Shown: positions 34,385-45,180 of the stretch, in pieces
How the letters are laid out: every line of letters starts with the position of its first letter
Numbering within the stretch: position 1 is the stretch's first letter
Assembly (NCBI GenBank): GCA_012934845.2
Contig: WNNJ02003240.1
Span: forward strand, 1 to 64,000
DNA: 64,000 nucleotides
From: Pomphorhynchus laevis
Lineage: Eukaryota; Acanthocephala; Palaeacanthocephala; Echinorhynchida; Pomphorhynchidae
Direction of reading: 5' to 3'
Notes under the pieces: model-generated
Told to the model about the DNA's origin: nothing
What the model saw: only the letters and a program-made list of their open reading frames with translations
The model's database searches: none
Made by a program: the position numbers and the translations under genes

Positions 34385-34715
34385 CTCTTTAAATTTCTTG
34401 TACTTAGGCGGCAATTGATCCTTCTCCTATCACTTGATGGTAGTTTCGTTTTCACTATCAAAATTGATCATACTATTGGGAGTGGAGGAAGTTCTTCGAT
34501 ATGTACAGAGTCATGAACATTTAATGATCGTTTTGACTGATCAGTATCATTTAAATTGTTCTGGGTTGACACTATTGTCTTATCATTGATCGACAATTTA
34601 CTTGGTTCAAGGGATATAACTGAATATGACGTTTTTAATCATTCAAAGATTTAGATTGAAATTTGTGGTAAGCGGGTAACAGGCCTTCAACAGCATCTGT
34701 ATCTTCATTTGACTA
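34385..34715 (-). pseudogene. Degenerate tandem duplicate of the WH2-like exon
   Basis: Aligns with 34030-34365 over its length (HYSVISLEPSKLSINDKT against PYSVISLEPSKLSITDKT) but has frame changes and stops. It is a local tandem duplication with a period of about 350 bp. Confidence 0.75.
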
Positions 34716-34762
34716 ATGACGGTTAGTCAAATAACGGTTAGTCAAATGACGGTTAGTTAGGT
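34712..34762 (+). repeat. 15-bp tandem repeat, short array
   Basis: About three units of tagtcaaatgacggt, followed by ggttttgttataattatctc. The same downstream sequence follows the longer array at 35317-35436. Confidence 0.85.
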
Positions 34763-34902
34763 TTTGTTATAATTATCTCAAGATTAAAAATTTCAAAATT
34801 AAAAATTTGAATATAAAAAACATATCTGTAATAATAGTAAGTTTTTATTTACTAATTCTTTGTCAGTAAATTCAAAAATCATCTCTAAAATTAAAAGCAA
34901 AC

Positions 34903-35079
34903 CTCAACTTTATCGGCGTTTGAGTTTCCTCCCGCATTTATAGGAACAGTAAAACTATCAGTAAATGCTTCTAGTGTTCCCAGCTTGCCCGGAAAAACGA
35001 AATCAAAAAAACTCCATAATTCACGCAAATTATTCTGAATAGGCGTTCCCGATAATATAATACGATGCGGAGTATTAAA
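34903..35079 (-). CDS. ERCC6: Single exon of an ERCC6/CSB-like SNF2 helicase
   Basis: A 59-codon, phase-0 exon with an AG acceptor at 35080-35081 and a GT donor at 34901-34902 (plus-strand coordinates). It encodes [20 protein letters not shown], with the SNF2 motif III region ([10 protein letters not shown]), then [15 protein letters not shown] and [12 protein letters not shown]. The FPGKLGTL and PI-x-x-GG-x-(S/N)NA blocks are the ERCC6/RAD26 signature rather than that of other SNF2 families. CSB remodels stalled RNA polymerase II in transcription-coupled repair. I found no flanking helicase exons (for example a NPYLLRR or DEGH motif) nearby. Either the introns are long, or this is an isolated gene fragment. 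The exon itself looks intact. Confidence 0.78.
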
Positions 35080-35092
35080 CTAAATATTAAAA

Positions 35093-35119
35093 TCGAAAAC
35101 TTAAATTTTAAGTTTTCGA
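35093..35119. repeat. Perfect inverted repeat, 13-bp stem, 1-nt loop
   Basis: TCGAAAACTTAAA and its complement around a single T, 14 bp beyond the ERCC6 exon acceptor, in the intron. Confidence 0.85.
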
Positions 35120-35316
35120 ATAACTAAAAAATTGTAAAATGTAAAAAATGTAAATTTTTAATTAACTAAACGCTAAATCATTTGTATAAAATCTGGTCGA
35201 AATAAAACACGGAAATAATTCAATTTTTATGACAAAATGTTGTTTTAGTTGAAAACTACATAAATCATTAGTATTTATCATTGAAAATTGTTCCAGAAAA
35301 AAAACATTGGCTAATC

Positions 35317-35436
35317 ATTTGACTAACCGTCAAATGACGGTTAGTCAAATGACGATTAGTCAAATGACGGTTAGTCAAATGACGATTAGTCAAATGACGA
35401 TTAGTCAAATGACGTTTAGTCAAATGACGGTTAGTT
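35317..35436 (+). repeat. 15-bp tandem array beginning with an inverted unit
   Basis: About seven units of gttagtcaaatgacg with G/A/T variation. It begins atttgactaaccgt, the inverse of the unit. With 34712-34762 it brackets the ERCC6 exon. Both arrays end in gttagttaggttttgttata. Confidence 0.9.
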
Positions 35437-37633
35437 AGGTTTTGTTATAATTATCTCAAGATTAAAACAAAATTATAACTTAAGATGTAAGTATAAGTAG
35501 AATTTATAAAATGAATAACCAATTTTTAAAAAATCAATTTTTTAAGCTATCAATCTATGATAAATGATAAATTTTATAAAATTGAAAATTATATTGCTAG
35601 ATGTATATAATATATATCAAAAGATATGTCAACACGACTAGTTTAGCAATAAACTCAATAACTACTTAATAATTAATTATCAATAATTAATTATTATTAA
35701 TTATTAATTATTGTTACTGTTGATATATTACTTTCGCGTGCCAGTGAATACGCTTGGCATGCAAAATATATTATCTCTACTAGAGATATCTTGCGTGTGG
35801 ATAATATACTATCCATGTCAATCATTTAATATTAAAAGATTACGTAATAAAAAATTTATTTATTAAATTTCTAAATAAAATTATTGATTTAAAAATTTTA
35901 AAATCAAGGATGATTTCAAATATTTACTTTTTGAATTTATAATCAATACCTTATATACTACAAATATCCTTAAGTTTTGTCTCGCTAGTCGAATATGGTC
36001 ACAAGTAGTGTATACTAGTCAGTTAAGCAAACAAAACACTAAACTTATTGATGATATAAACAGTGGCCAATTACAGTTCGACAAGCGTGTGCAGTCAATG
36101 TATACATTGGTATTCATTTTAACTATTATGTTACATATTCGATTTCATCAAGTATTTAATGCCGATATTAATACTTTTTTAAAATCAAAGCGATTTGGTG
36201 GATTATACCATTGGTGTGATATTCGATTTGGTGTGATATACGCCTCAATATTACAATATTTATCAGTAGGAAATACTCTATACCGCTAACAGCATACCAA
36301 AGCTCAAAGATGACCAGCGGACGACAACATATTGCACTGAACAGTGAACTGTATTGCTTTGGTATTGCTTTGTATAAGCACATTATTTGCTGTGCAATCG
36401 CCACACTATCATAGGCGAACTAATTAAAATTAAATACTTTTGATGATTCTTTATAAATCATTGTGATAAAATGCACAGCGATGATAATCCTTCTATAAGG
36501 GGATTGTATAGAGTGTGATACAAGATAACAGTGTAAAAACTTTTTAAAGATTTTTAAATATCAAAGTTCAATTTGGCAACTGCAACCATCATCAGATTTG
36601 AAATAGCCTGATTATAGTACAGTTACCGTCGAAATAGCTCTATTTTTTAAATATCTTAGTTCTTTTAAAATATTTGTTAATCCTTTAGCAAAGTTTTTTA
36701 ATTTATAAATTATTGTCGTCTGTTTCTCCAATAACTTGTATCATGTCCTTTTACATATAGATAATGCTCAGTATAAAGTGTTAATTGCATCATGTCTCTT
36801 TACATATAAAGAAACATTTGCTCAGTATAAAGTGTTAATAAGAAAAATACACGGATATGCTTGTAGAAAGAAAGGAATAAACATCGAAAGTTTGTTCATC
36901 TAAGACCGGTGTTTGATATATTTTGAGATTTTTTAAAATTTTAAAGCAGGATAAATAAAACACTAATTTATTTTTATATTTTGAATGAGCTTATTTTATA
37001 AAGTTTAAGGTTAGCCATGGAGCGAATCGCCTTCGCTTTTCCTGCTAATTTTGCTATCCTTGTTTGATACACAATAAATTATTTACTATATACCTTGTAT
37101 TCATTAAATATAAATTATTATAAATTATTATATATTATAAATATTAATATATATTATAATTTATAATATATTATTATATATTATAAATTATTAATATATT
37201 ATAAATTATTTATTATGTATCTTAATAAAAAGTTAATAAATAAACAAAAATAAAATATTTATTATTAATAAATTATATAACAAATAAAATTAATAAGTCA
37301 ATTGTAAATGTAATCGTTGTAAGTTACAACGACTGCTAATAATTTAGGTGATACGATTAAATATAAAATATAATGTATTTATTATAATAAGATATAAAGT
37401 TGCAATTATTGCTTCGGGGTATAATAAACTACAAAATTACAAATTTAGGAAATTATTTATTTATTTTGTGAACTTTGTAAAAATATATTTTGTTTAAAAA
37501 ATCAATTCATAATCTATATTTGGTGTCATAACTAGCAATTTTTAAAACCTAAATTAAAGCAGTTTTTTGATGAATTGTTTAGATTGAACAGTACATTCTA
37601 TCTTCGTTCGCAGAACAAATCTTTCAGAGAAAC
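35437..37633. other. AT-rich region, no firm gene
   Basis: A plus-strand open stretch around 35930-36095 (QLSKQNTKLIDDINSGQLQF) is protein-like and may be an unrecognised exon. A duplicated ~65-bp block containing gctcagtataaagtgttaat lies at about 36740-36835. Confidence 0.35.
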
Positions 37634-37855
37634 ATGATGACCGAATCAGTAGTTAAAAAAGAAGACAATGACGATATACATTTTGATAGCGCTGAATATT
37701 CCGAGGACGATACATGTAAAAACATAAAAGTTGAGTCTTATACTGATATTTTATCTATTCCTGGAGTCCATGATTGGTTTGCAAAAACTTGGATAAATGT
37801 TAATTCGTATGACACAACCCTAACGGATATATTTGGAAATTTGTATATAATATAG
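37634..37855 (+). CDS. Small hypothetical ORF
   Basis: 73 codons starting MMTESVVKKEDNDD, strongly acidic at the N-terminus, with DILSIPGVHDWFAKTW in the middle and a stop. Composition is better than the surrounding AT-rich DNA. I recognise no domain. It could be a first exon or a small protein, or chance. Confidence 0.3.
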   Translation: MMTESVVKKEDNDDIHFDSAEYSEDDTCKNIKVESYTDILSIPGVHDWFAKTWINVNSYDTTLTDIFGNLYII

Positions 37856-39011
37856 ATGACGATGTGTAAATGTTTAATCGTATATGTGACGTAGCACGAT
37901 AGATTAAGCGATTGGTTTGATTTATGTTCTTTAAACTATCATCTGTTTAGTTTATGGACTAAAATAAGAGTTTATCATTAGTTGAATTGTATTTAATAAT
38001 TTTTAACGTATTATATTAAATACATAAAATATTAAATATTAGTCAATTTTGCTAGATCACACAAGGCGATTTCTCAGCAGAAACAAGCTACGGTATAATT
38101 CCTTTATTACTTCCAACTCCATACACCTTGATTCACAACATGGTAGATTTCAGCCTGACATATTGGTATTGTTTCGTTCGTTTACTTCCTGCAATGGTAT
38201 TCATGGACTCATCAGAAGGCTGTGAATCGTTGTAGATTCTTCTTGAACACTATTTGCACTTTCAGATTCACACCTAAGTTTTTTTTTCGATTATTGGGGC
38301 TACGCCTTACGGACAAGGCTAACTGTCTAGTACAGCTAGAAATTCTTTTGTACGTGAAACCTTCAATCCAATGGATTCCACATTTTTTAAGTTTAACATT
38401 TATGTGATCAGGAGATCATTGAATCTGTGCTGGTGATTCTTTGATGTATTCCTTTATTAATTTTGATCATGAATTTCTGAGATGGATTATTCAAAGCATT
38501 CTTTCTTATATTTAACACTGCCGTGATCAGGAGATAATTGAATAGGTGCTGGTGATCCTTAAATTGATTTTTTCATTTATTATAGTCTATTAGAATACAT
38601 TAAAGGATCACCAGCACTGATTCAATTATATATATAATTAGTTTATTTTTAATATTTATGATAGATTAATATTCATATTTAATATTCATATTTAATATTC
38701 ATACGATAGATTAATATTATTAATATTAATCTCATAAAAAATAAATTAATATTCTATTTGCCTTATATTTTATAAATTAAAAAATCAATTAAAACGCAAT
38801 TGATAATTATGATAATATCGTAATATTAGTCATTCATAAATATTATCATTGGGTTAGTAAATATTAATCGCTTTTTTAAATTGTGATTAAATTCCGTCTT
38901 TTATTTTCATTTCGTTTTGCTAAACCTTAAAAAATTCTATTTTTGATAAGTCGAATAAAAATGATGTCATCTAAGCATTTACTTTCATAATTAATCCTAC
39001 AATATGCTAGT
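37856..39011. repeat. AT-rich region with a direct and inverted repeat
   Basis: The sequence gatcaggagat(c/a)attgaat...gtgctggtgat occurs at about 38407 and 38525, and inverted at about 38602-38628 (aaggatcaccagcac). The last two can fold on each other. No gene is seen. Confidence 0.6.
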
Positions 39012-39812
39012 ATGGACCAAACAACTTCACAATGTATTGCAGAACTCATTGACAGTGTTGAGCGTATTGAAAATATGATCTGCAGACTCGCTGCAACACA
39101 TGATGAGCATAACCGTTTATTTAATCAGCAACGCAATGAACGCGACTTTACATACGATCAACTTTCCGATAGATTGTACCGTATATTCTATTGTGACGGT
39201 AAAACATTTCTACACAAGTTTGGTGATAAGCTTACATCAACAGAACTCGATATATTGAAGAATATTAAATTAAGTAATTGCTTGCAGTCCGACCTCGATG
39301 CATATATTAGTACGGCAAAAATTAGAGAATCGAAATCCAGCGTTAATCTGAAGCGAAATAGAAGATTCGTAATAATGAAAGCAATGGATGAAGCAAATGA
39401 CGAATATTTCCAACTAGCGCAAATGCGTGAACGAAATCCTCTTTTGTTTGAACAGACTGTTGGCAAGTTTAAGTTTCGCAGTAAAGATGATGATCTATCG
39501 GATAATTATTCATGCACTAATGGTTCATTGACATCATGGATGATGAATCACTGTGAAAATATCATGTACGCCGAAAGGGTTCAGAAGGAGGAACTTATGG
39601 AAACTGGATTTGACCCATGTGAACAAAGTGATTCTGATGATAGTAACAATACAGAGAGCAATGTTAACGAATTTAAACGACTTATGCGAGAGGGATTTCT
39701 CAATGGAAATGACAAGGATTTCGATTATCAAAGCGTTGATATGAATGCATCATTGGATTATTGCTGTATTGTAGATAGAGATATGGAAGAAGCTTATTTT
39801 GACAATGATTGA
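39012..39812 (+). CDS. CCDC97: CCDC97 homologue
   Basis: A 266-aa single-exon frame. It carries the DUF2052/CCDC97 landmarks in order: an N-terminal helical part with FYCDGKTFLHKFGDKL (59-74), KRNRRFVIMKAM (114-125), EYFQLAQMRERNPLLFEQ (131-148), an acidic stretch (EQSDSDDSNN), and a C-terminal DKDFDYQSVD followed by a stretch ending EEAYFDND. Human CCDC97 is somewhat longer, mainly at the N-terminus. CCDC97 associates with the SF3B complex of the U2 snRNP, so a nuclear splicing role is expected from the family. The ATG at 39012 is the first plausible start; the frame has no interruption. Confidence 0.9.
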   Translation: MDQTTSQCIAELIDSVERIENMICRLAATHDEHNRLFNQQRNERDFTYDQLSDRLYRIFYCDGKTFLHKFGDKLTSTELDILKNIKLSNCLQSDLDAYISTAKIRESKSSVNLKRNRRFVIMKAMDEANDEYFQLAQMRERNPLLFEQTVGKFKFRSKDDDLSDNYSCTNGSLTSWMMNHCENIMYAERVQKEELMETGFDPCEQSDSDDSNNTESNVNEFKRLMREGFLNGNDKDFDYQSVDMNASLDYCCIVDRDMEEAYFDND

Positions 39813-41639
39813 TATGCTATAGCTATTACTGATCACAATCAAATATCGATTTTGCTATTCTTACGCAGTATAATCATTCAAAACAGTGAATTTAATTAAT
39901 TTAAATATTTAAATTAATTATTAATTAATAACTGTTAAAATTAATTAAAATTAATCAAAATTAATATATCAACATATATATTATATAAATTTATATATAG
40001 TATCAATATATTTCCATATATTTGCATATATTTTATATGGTGATACCTATTATTTTTGGGAAAAGTGACACGTGTCACATAATAATACGCTCTAAACAGC
40101 GGATCAAGTGCCTCTGGAAATCTCAACTTCCAATTGCAAGCCTGGGATTAACATCCAGCCCAATTTTCAGCTTGCGATCAACACCCAGCATAGTTTTCAC
40201 TTGTTACAGGTCATACTAGTTTGGTCAATAACAAACTACTTTTATTCTGGGACTTCAAATTATGATGCCATTCATGTGCATCATAAAATGCAAAAGGATA
40301 CGACAGATTTACAGTATGTCCGAAACACAATAAACGGAATAGAAATTTATAGTAGCAAAGTAATACATCTCGAATTGGCTAATCATTAGCAGCACATTTC
40401 AGCTAAAAAGACTTCACGGTGAAAGTGGTTCGGGAGATCCAAGTCAGGATACAGCGAGCTGTTTTAAACTCCCATTTCAAAATATTACTATTAAAATGTC
40501 ATTCAAAAATAATATTTTATAAGTCTAAATTATCACATTGAGTGATTAAGGCGAATATGAATAACCGGGATCATCAACTACTCTAAAGTGAGACCAAATC
40601 GTAATCATTTCTCCCCAGTTACCTTAATTGCATTCTTTCAATTTGTTTCTTAAAGTTATGGTCTAAAGCATTATTGGTATCAATTTACGACCAACTACCA
40701 GCCTAATTTTTGTGGTCTCGTCGGCTTATCTCAAAATATAATAATTTTGTTTCGTTGTTAAATGTATTTTTACGGCGATATTTTTATCATCGTATTTCGC
40801 GTATTATATTTTTAATTTAAAAATTTAATTTAATATAATTAATAATTAATTTAATTTAAAAATACATAAATTAGAATGTTCTATATTTTATGTATTTTAT
40901 GCCATTATAATTTTAGTTTTTAATATATAATTAATTTTAGTTGTCAGTTAATCTGTTGTTGTCTATCCTCAATGCAAAACCTCCCTGGAGTAAATTTCAC
41001 TTTCATTTAGGCTTAATTTGAGCATGCAGTTAAGAAATAGATTTCGAGTAAATATGTATATCCATATATAGGGCAGGAATGCACTTAATAATGGGCATTT
41101 CACCAAGCAATAATCTTATTTCAACAAAATCATTTGAAATGCTCTCATTTCAACTTTATTAAGAATGAAATTTATTGTGAAGAAAGCAAATACGATATTA
41201 GTGTCAATTTCTGACCTTCACACGCCTAAATTTAAAGTCGTAACCATTTATGACATTCATGCGCCTAAATTTAAAGTCATAACGGTTACTTGCTTCAGCT
41301 TAAATTTAAAGTCATAAAGGTTACTTGCTTCAAAACTAGAATAACTTCAAAACTATATCTATAATTTCGAATCTGATCATCTTTGCCATTAATGATTTCA
41401 GATATTTAAATGCTACATCATGATTCTAGATTTGATATTATTTCCAATTATATAGAATAATACGATAAGGCAAATTATGACCTAATTACAATCATAAGCT
41501 ACAACGCAAATTACGCGGTAGTCAGTATACTGTCAAGTAATTAAAACCTTTTTAAGAAAAAAAGATTTTAAAATTGCATTGGAATAATTTGTAATTAATA
41601 ATAATTTTTTTATACAACAATATTTATTAGAATATTTTT
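39813..41639. other. Spacer with an unclear open stretch and a small tandem repeat
   Basis: 40108-40389 (+) is an open stretch (CKPGINIQPNFQLAINTQH) of unknown origin. At 41217-41335 three ~50-bp units containing cctaaatttaaagtcataa(c/a)g are repeated in tandem. Nothing else is seen. Confidence 0.4.
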
Positions 41640-41730
41640 ACAATTGTGTAGGTTCCTTCAAAAAGGCCTCAACAAAAAACTTGTCAACTGTAGATTCAAT
41701 GATCTGTGCTAACTTCTTCCCAAATTAAGG

Positions 41731-43107
41731 TCACAAATCCACTGGGATCTGAGTTCTCCAACCAATCCAACACGCCGCTCTCCGACTGAACCACCCGGGG
41801 TCTTTCACCCCCCGAAAAGACCAGTCGGCGCGGACTATGTTGGGTAAGCGAGAGACGAGGAGCTTAAGAAACCTTAGTATTTGCTCTGGGGGACGTCCTC
41901 TAGAGAAGAAGACTAATCCCGAGATAGGCCAGGTGCCCCAGAGGCGCACCTGAGTTTTCCTATTCAACGACAGATGCTGGGCCCGTTTCAGAGCCCAACT
42001 AGCTGTCATCAGGATAGGTTTTAGTCTATCCAGGTCAGCTTTCGCTCACCAGTTCACCGAAACAGTGAACCCCAGGTATTTTACTCGACTTGTGAAGGTA
42101 GGGAGTGGATCATAGGCAAAAATGGAGGCTAGAGCAGAGAGTGCTAGTCTCTTAAGCTTTTGCTTCGTCGCAGGGGAGCCATGAAAGACAACCACCTGCG
42201 ATTTGGCGGAGTTTAGAACAAGATTGGACATGGGTAACTGGTCTTTTAATCCTTAAAAGAAACGGCTGATGCTAGAGACGACGTCCTTATACCTGCGTTC
42301 AGAGAACAGGGCTGTGGTGTCATCAGCGTACACCACTAGACGTTGCTCGCGTTGTTTAAATATTTTGAAGAGATTAATGGAGGCGGCAAGATACAAGATA
42401 GGAGAAAGAGGGGAACCTTGAGGCACACCCGTAATAGGGTAGAACTGACGCGCATCAGGGTCGTCTTCGTAGTAGAATCGCTTGAGATACAACAGCATCT
42501 CCACCCTGTTAACAATTCTCGCAGGCAACCCAAGGGACCTGAGAGAAGAGATAACAAAAGGAATGGATATGCGGTCAAATGCAGCAGAAAAGTCAAGGAA
42601 AACAGCCACAGCAAGTTGATGGTTATTCTCCCGACAGAACTGATGCACTTCACCTACTGCTGAATGGACCGAGCGACCTTTGACGAACCCATGGAAACCA
42701 GGTGGGATTAAATTACGGCTACTTAAATGATCGCGGATTCTACGCGCAAGCGCTTTTTCGTAGATCGATACGAGGGAATTTTGAATCGAAATGGGCCGCA
42801 GGTCTTTAGGACATGAGACCGGATATTTTTTGGGTAAAAAAATTCTACGACTAATGTTGATGCCGGCCACATCGGATGGGGTGGCTAATAGCATTGTGAC
42901 GGCCACCTCCCTTCTTTGATCGGCTGTCAAAAGCTGACAGACACGAGAAGAGAGAGGAACGACGGTTTTGGAGGTGCCCGGAAGAGGCCCCCAGGCATTG
43001 AGTATATCTGGGACAGAAATATCTCTACTCCTGAAGTCTCCCCAAGGCGAGATTGGTTGTGGTGATTGAGTGGCTCCATAATTGTGTAGGGAAAGTGACT
43101 CCTCCAA
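41731..43107 (-). pseudogene. RT and C-terminal part of the Jockey/I-like LINE
   Basis: The long frame 43107-42253 holds RRIFLPKKYPVSCPKDLRPI, FHGFVKGRSVHSAVGEV, VFLDFSAAFDRISIPF, GVPQGSPLSPILY and the Y-A-D-D active site (VVYADDTTALF). After a stop, two short open pieces (42231-42046 and 42009-41731) carry LNSAKSQVVVFHGSPA and WALKRAQHLSLNRKTQVRLW, the thumb and C-terminal segments. Confidence 0.87.
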
Positions 43108-43430
43108 AACTTTGTCAAGGCCTATACTACCAATCCACCCAGACGCTCTATTCCTCCAACAAACAAACTTATCTTTCTTGAATATCTTTCAAAAGGAAGA
43201 CTGAGAAGGGTCAAAACGAGCAATACTGGTCCTATCCTTACTCAGCTGGAACTAGTATCTGGTACGCCAGTATTCTTTCGAGAGCGTCTGTTTGGCAGAA
43301 GAGAGGTCAGGGAGATGAAGTAGTTTAGCTAGGACCTTGAGTTTTGTCGGAGTGGGACTGAAAATACGACCTTTATAGGTAGTCGATAAAATCGCGGTGG
43401 CTTGCGAAGAGAGATAGGAATTAAATCCGG

Positions 43431-44183
43431 TTAAACTCTCATTGCCAATTCGGGAAAGCGCTGGATCGCTGCTTGGAAGAAAGCCACCCTGATGGGATCA
43501 AAGTGGAATCTTCTACGAAGCAGGGAGTCCTCTTCTATCCGCCAACGAATCAGGTCATGAGAGGTGGACAGATGTTGCCGCGATTGCTCCATACAGAAGG
43601 GTTTAAGCAACCACTTCTCGTGGAGCAATAATAAGTCGAGGAGTGAATTGGTTGTCGTGCAATGAAAGGAGGGGAACGGAGGTTTATGAATAAGATAATC
43701 GTTCCTGGCTCTGCGGAGTGCTGCATTAATCCAACGACCAGTTATGTCGTTGAAGTCACCTAGTACCATGTCATAGCCGCCATCAATTATCCCATCCAAA
43801 AGCTCACGGTCTTGTGAATCTCTCCTGGACGAATATAGACGTTGGCTAGACTGAGGCGTTTACCGTTCTTGACGAGTGAAACTACTAAACAATACAGGGC
43901 TGGACAAGAGTAGTTTAAAATGAGGGAGGATCTTAAGGAGTATTTAACTAAGGTCAAGAGTCCTTGAGATAAAGAGGAGTGAGGAGGGGTTATATACGGA
44001 GCATAGTGGGTATAAATGTGCTTATGGATAAATCGAGTAATGTCCTGGGGAGACGGATAGACCGCGTCTCCTGAAGAACTATAACATCTGCGTCTCTACC
44101 AGATAGAAGCCTAAGGGCAGAAGCCCCCCCCCCGAATTCCACTGAAGGATATTCAGTGAAAAAGGCTCGGGCTTACTCACCAT
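43431..44183 (-). pseudogene. APE endonuclease of the Jockey/I-like LINE, broken
   Basis: Starts MVSKPEPFSLNILQWNSGG at 44183, then has a run of ten C (44124-44133, plus strand) that probably slipped. DVIVLQETRSIRLP follows, and later MVLGDFNDITGRWINAAL with the catalytic G-D-F-N. Stops interrupt the middle. Confidence 0.75.
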
Positions 44184-44249
44184 TGTGATGGATTAGTTGG
44201 ATTGAGAGCCGACAACCTAGACTGGGCTAGTAGTAGGAGGGTTATCCCC

Positions 44250-45153
44250 TTACAACCAGCCTTTAATAAGCTTCAATGGCGGAACTTTAGGGACCGAAGC
44301 CCCTCTTTTCTTAGATCTTTGAACAGCCGGAGATGCAGGAATCGACGCCGCACATAGGATGGAATTGACAAGATTTCGAATCAAGTCCTCCATGGATGGC
44401 AGTGTTGTCTTCTTGGATTCTGAAATGAGCCGAATGATGTCATGATCCGTCAGTTTCCCAGTATTCTGGTTATTATTGCTATATGCCGCCGCAAAAGATA
44501 CCGGACGGGCACTCCTAAAGTGATTTTTATATTGTTTGAAAACTCGACATTTTCTGGACCACGCCGAGTGGTCCAGTCCGCAATTAATGCATTTAGCAGT
44601 ATTATTACAACGCGTCCCAGCCAGTAAATCCAAACAGGACTCGGAACCACAAACCCCATAGACAGGAGGGGATTTGCAATTTGATCTCCAGTGCCCCCAC
44701 TTGTGGCACCCACTACAGTGGGGTATGTCAGGTTGTGTCCTCGTCAAGGATGGTGAAAGCGAGATTGTACCCAAGAAATGGGTTATTACAACTGTTGGAA
44801 AGCAAACGAGCCTTGTTTAACTATGCTGAGCAGAAGGCCACAGGGAGGGCTGCTCCATCCCTCCCTTTTAGTTGTCGCAGATTGTTAATTTTAAATTTGT
44901 TACACAGATTTATAATGTCTTCCTCCTCTAATTGAGGAGGGAAGTTATTAATCTTGAGAGAGGCCAACAGCGTTTTCACCTCAATAGATGCTACGTCTTT
45001 ATGAGTTTCCTCGAAATAATTGACATAATCGTTCAAGAAATCTGGAGTAGCAAATGAAATACGAATCATGTTATCAGTAATATTGACTTTGTTGAATATA
45101 ATACGATTTTCAATTCTTAGTGCAAAGTCTTTTAAGAAATATTTGAAGAACAA
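44250..45153 (-). pseudogene. Gag-like ORF1 with CCHC knuckles
   Basis: 45153-44821 encodes the N-terminal, RNA-binding-like part (FALRIENRIIFNKVNITDN). 44774-44250 encodes CSGCHKWGHWRSNC (C-x2-C-x4-H-x4-C) and then CINCGLDHSAWSRKC, the zinc knuckles of Jockey/I/R1-type ORF1 proteins, ending PPLKLIKGWL and a stop. A frame change separates the two. ORF2 starts 67 bp downstream. Confidence 0.82.
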
Positions 45154-45180
45154 ATGCTTTTCTGTTGGTTTTTAATTGTT

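Larger units (their letters stand above)
41640..45180 (-). mobile_element. Jockey/I-like LINE with CCHC gag, endonuclease and RT
   Basis: Minus strand: ORF1 (45153-44250) with zinc knuckles, and ORF2 starting at 44183 with an APE endonuclease (44183-43431) and RT (43107-42253), then C-terminal remnants (42231-41731). Nearly full length but broken by several frameshifts and stops. GC content is clearly higher than the surroundings, which sets its limits. Confidence 0.88.
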
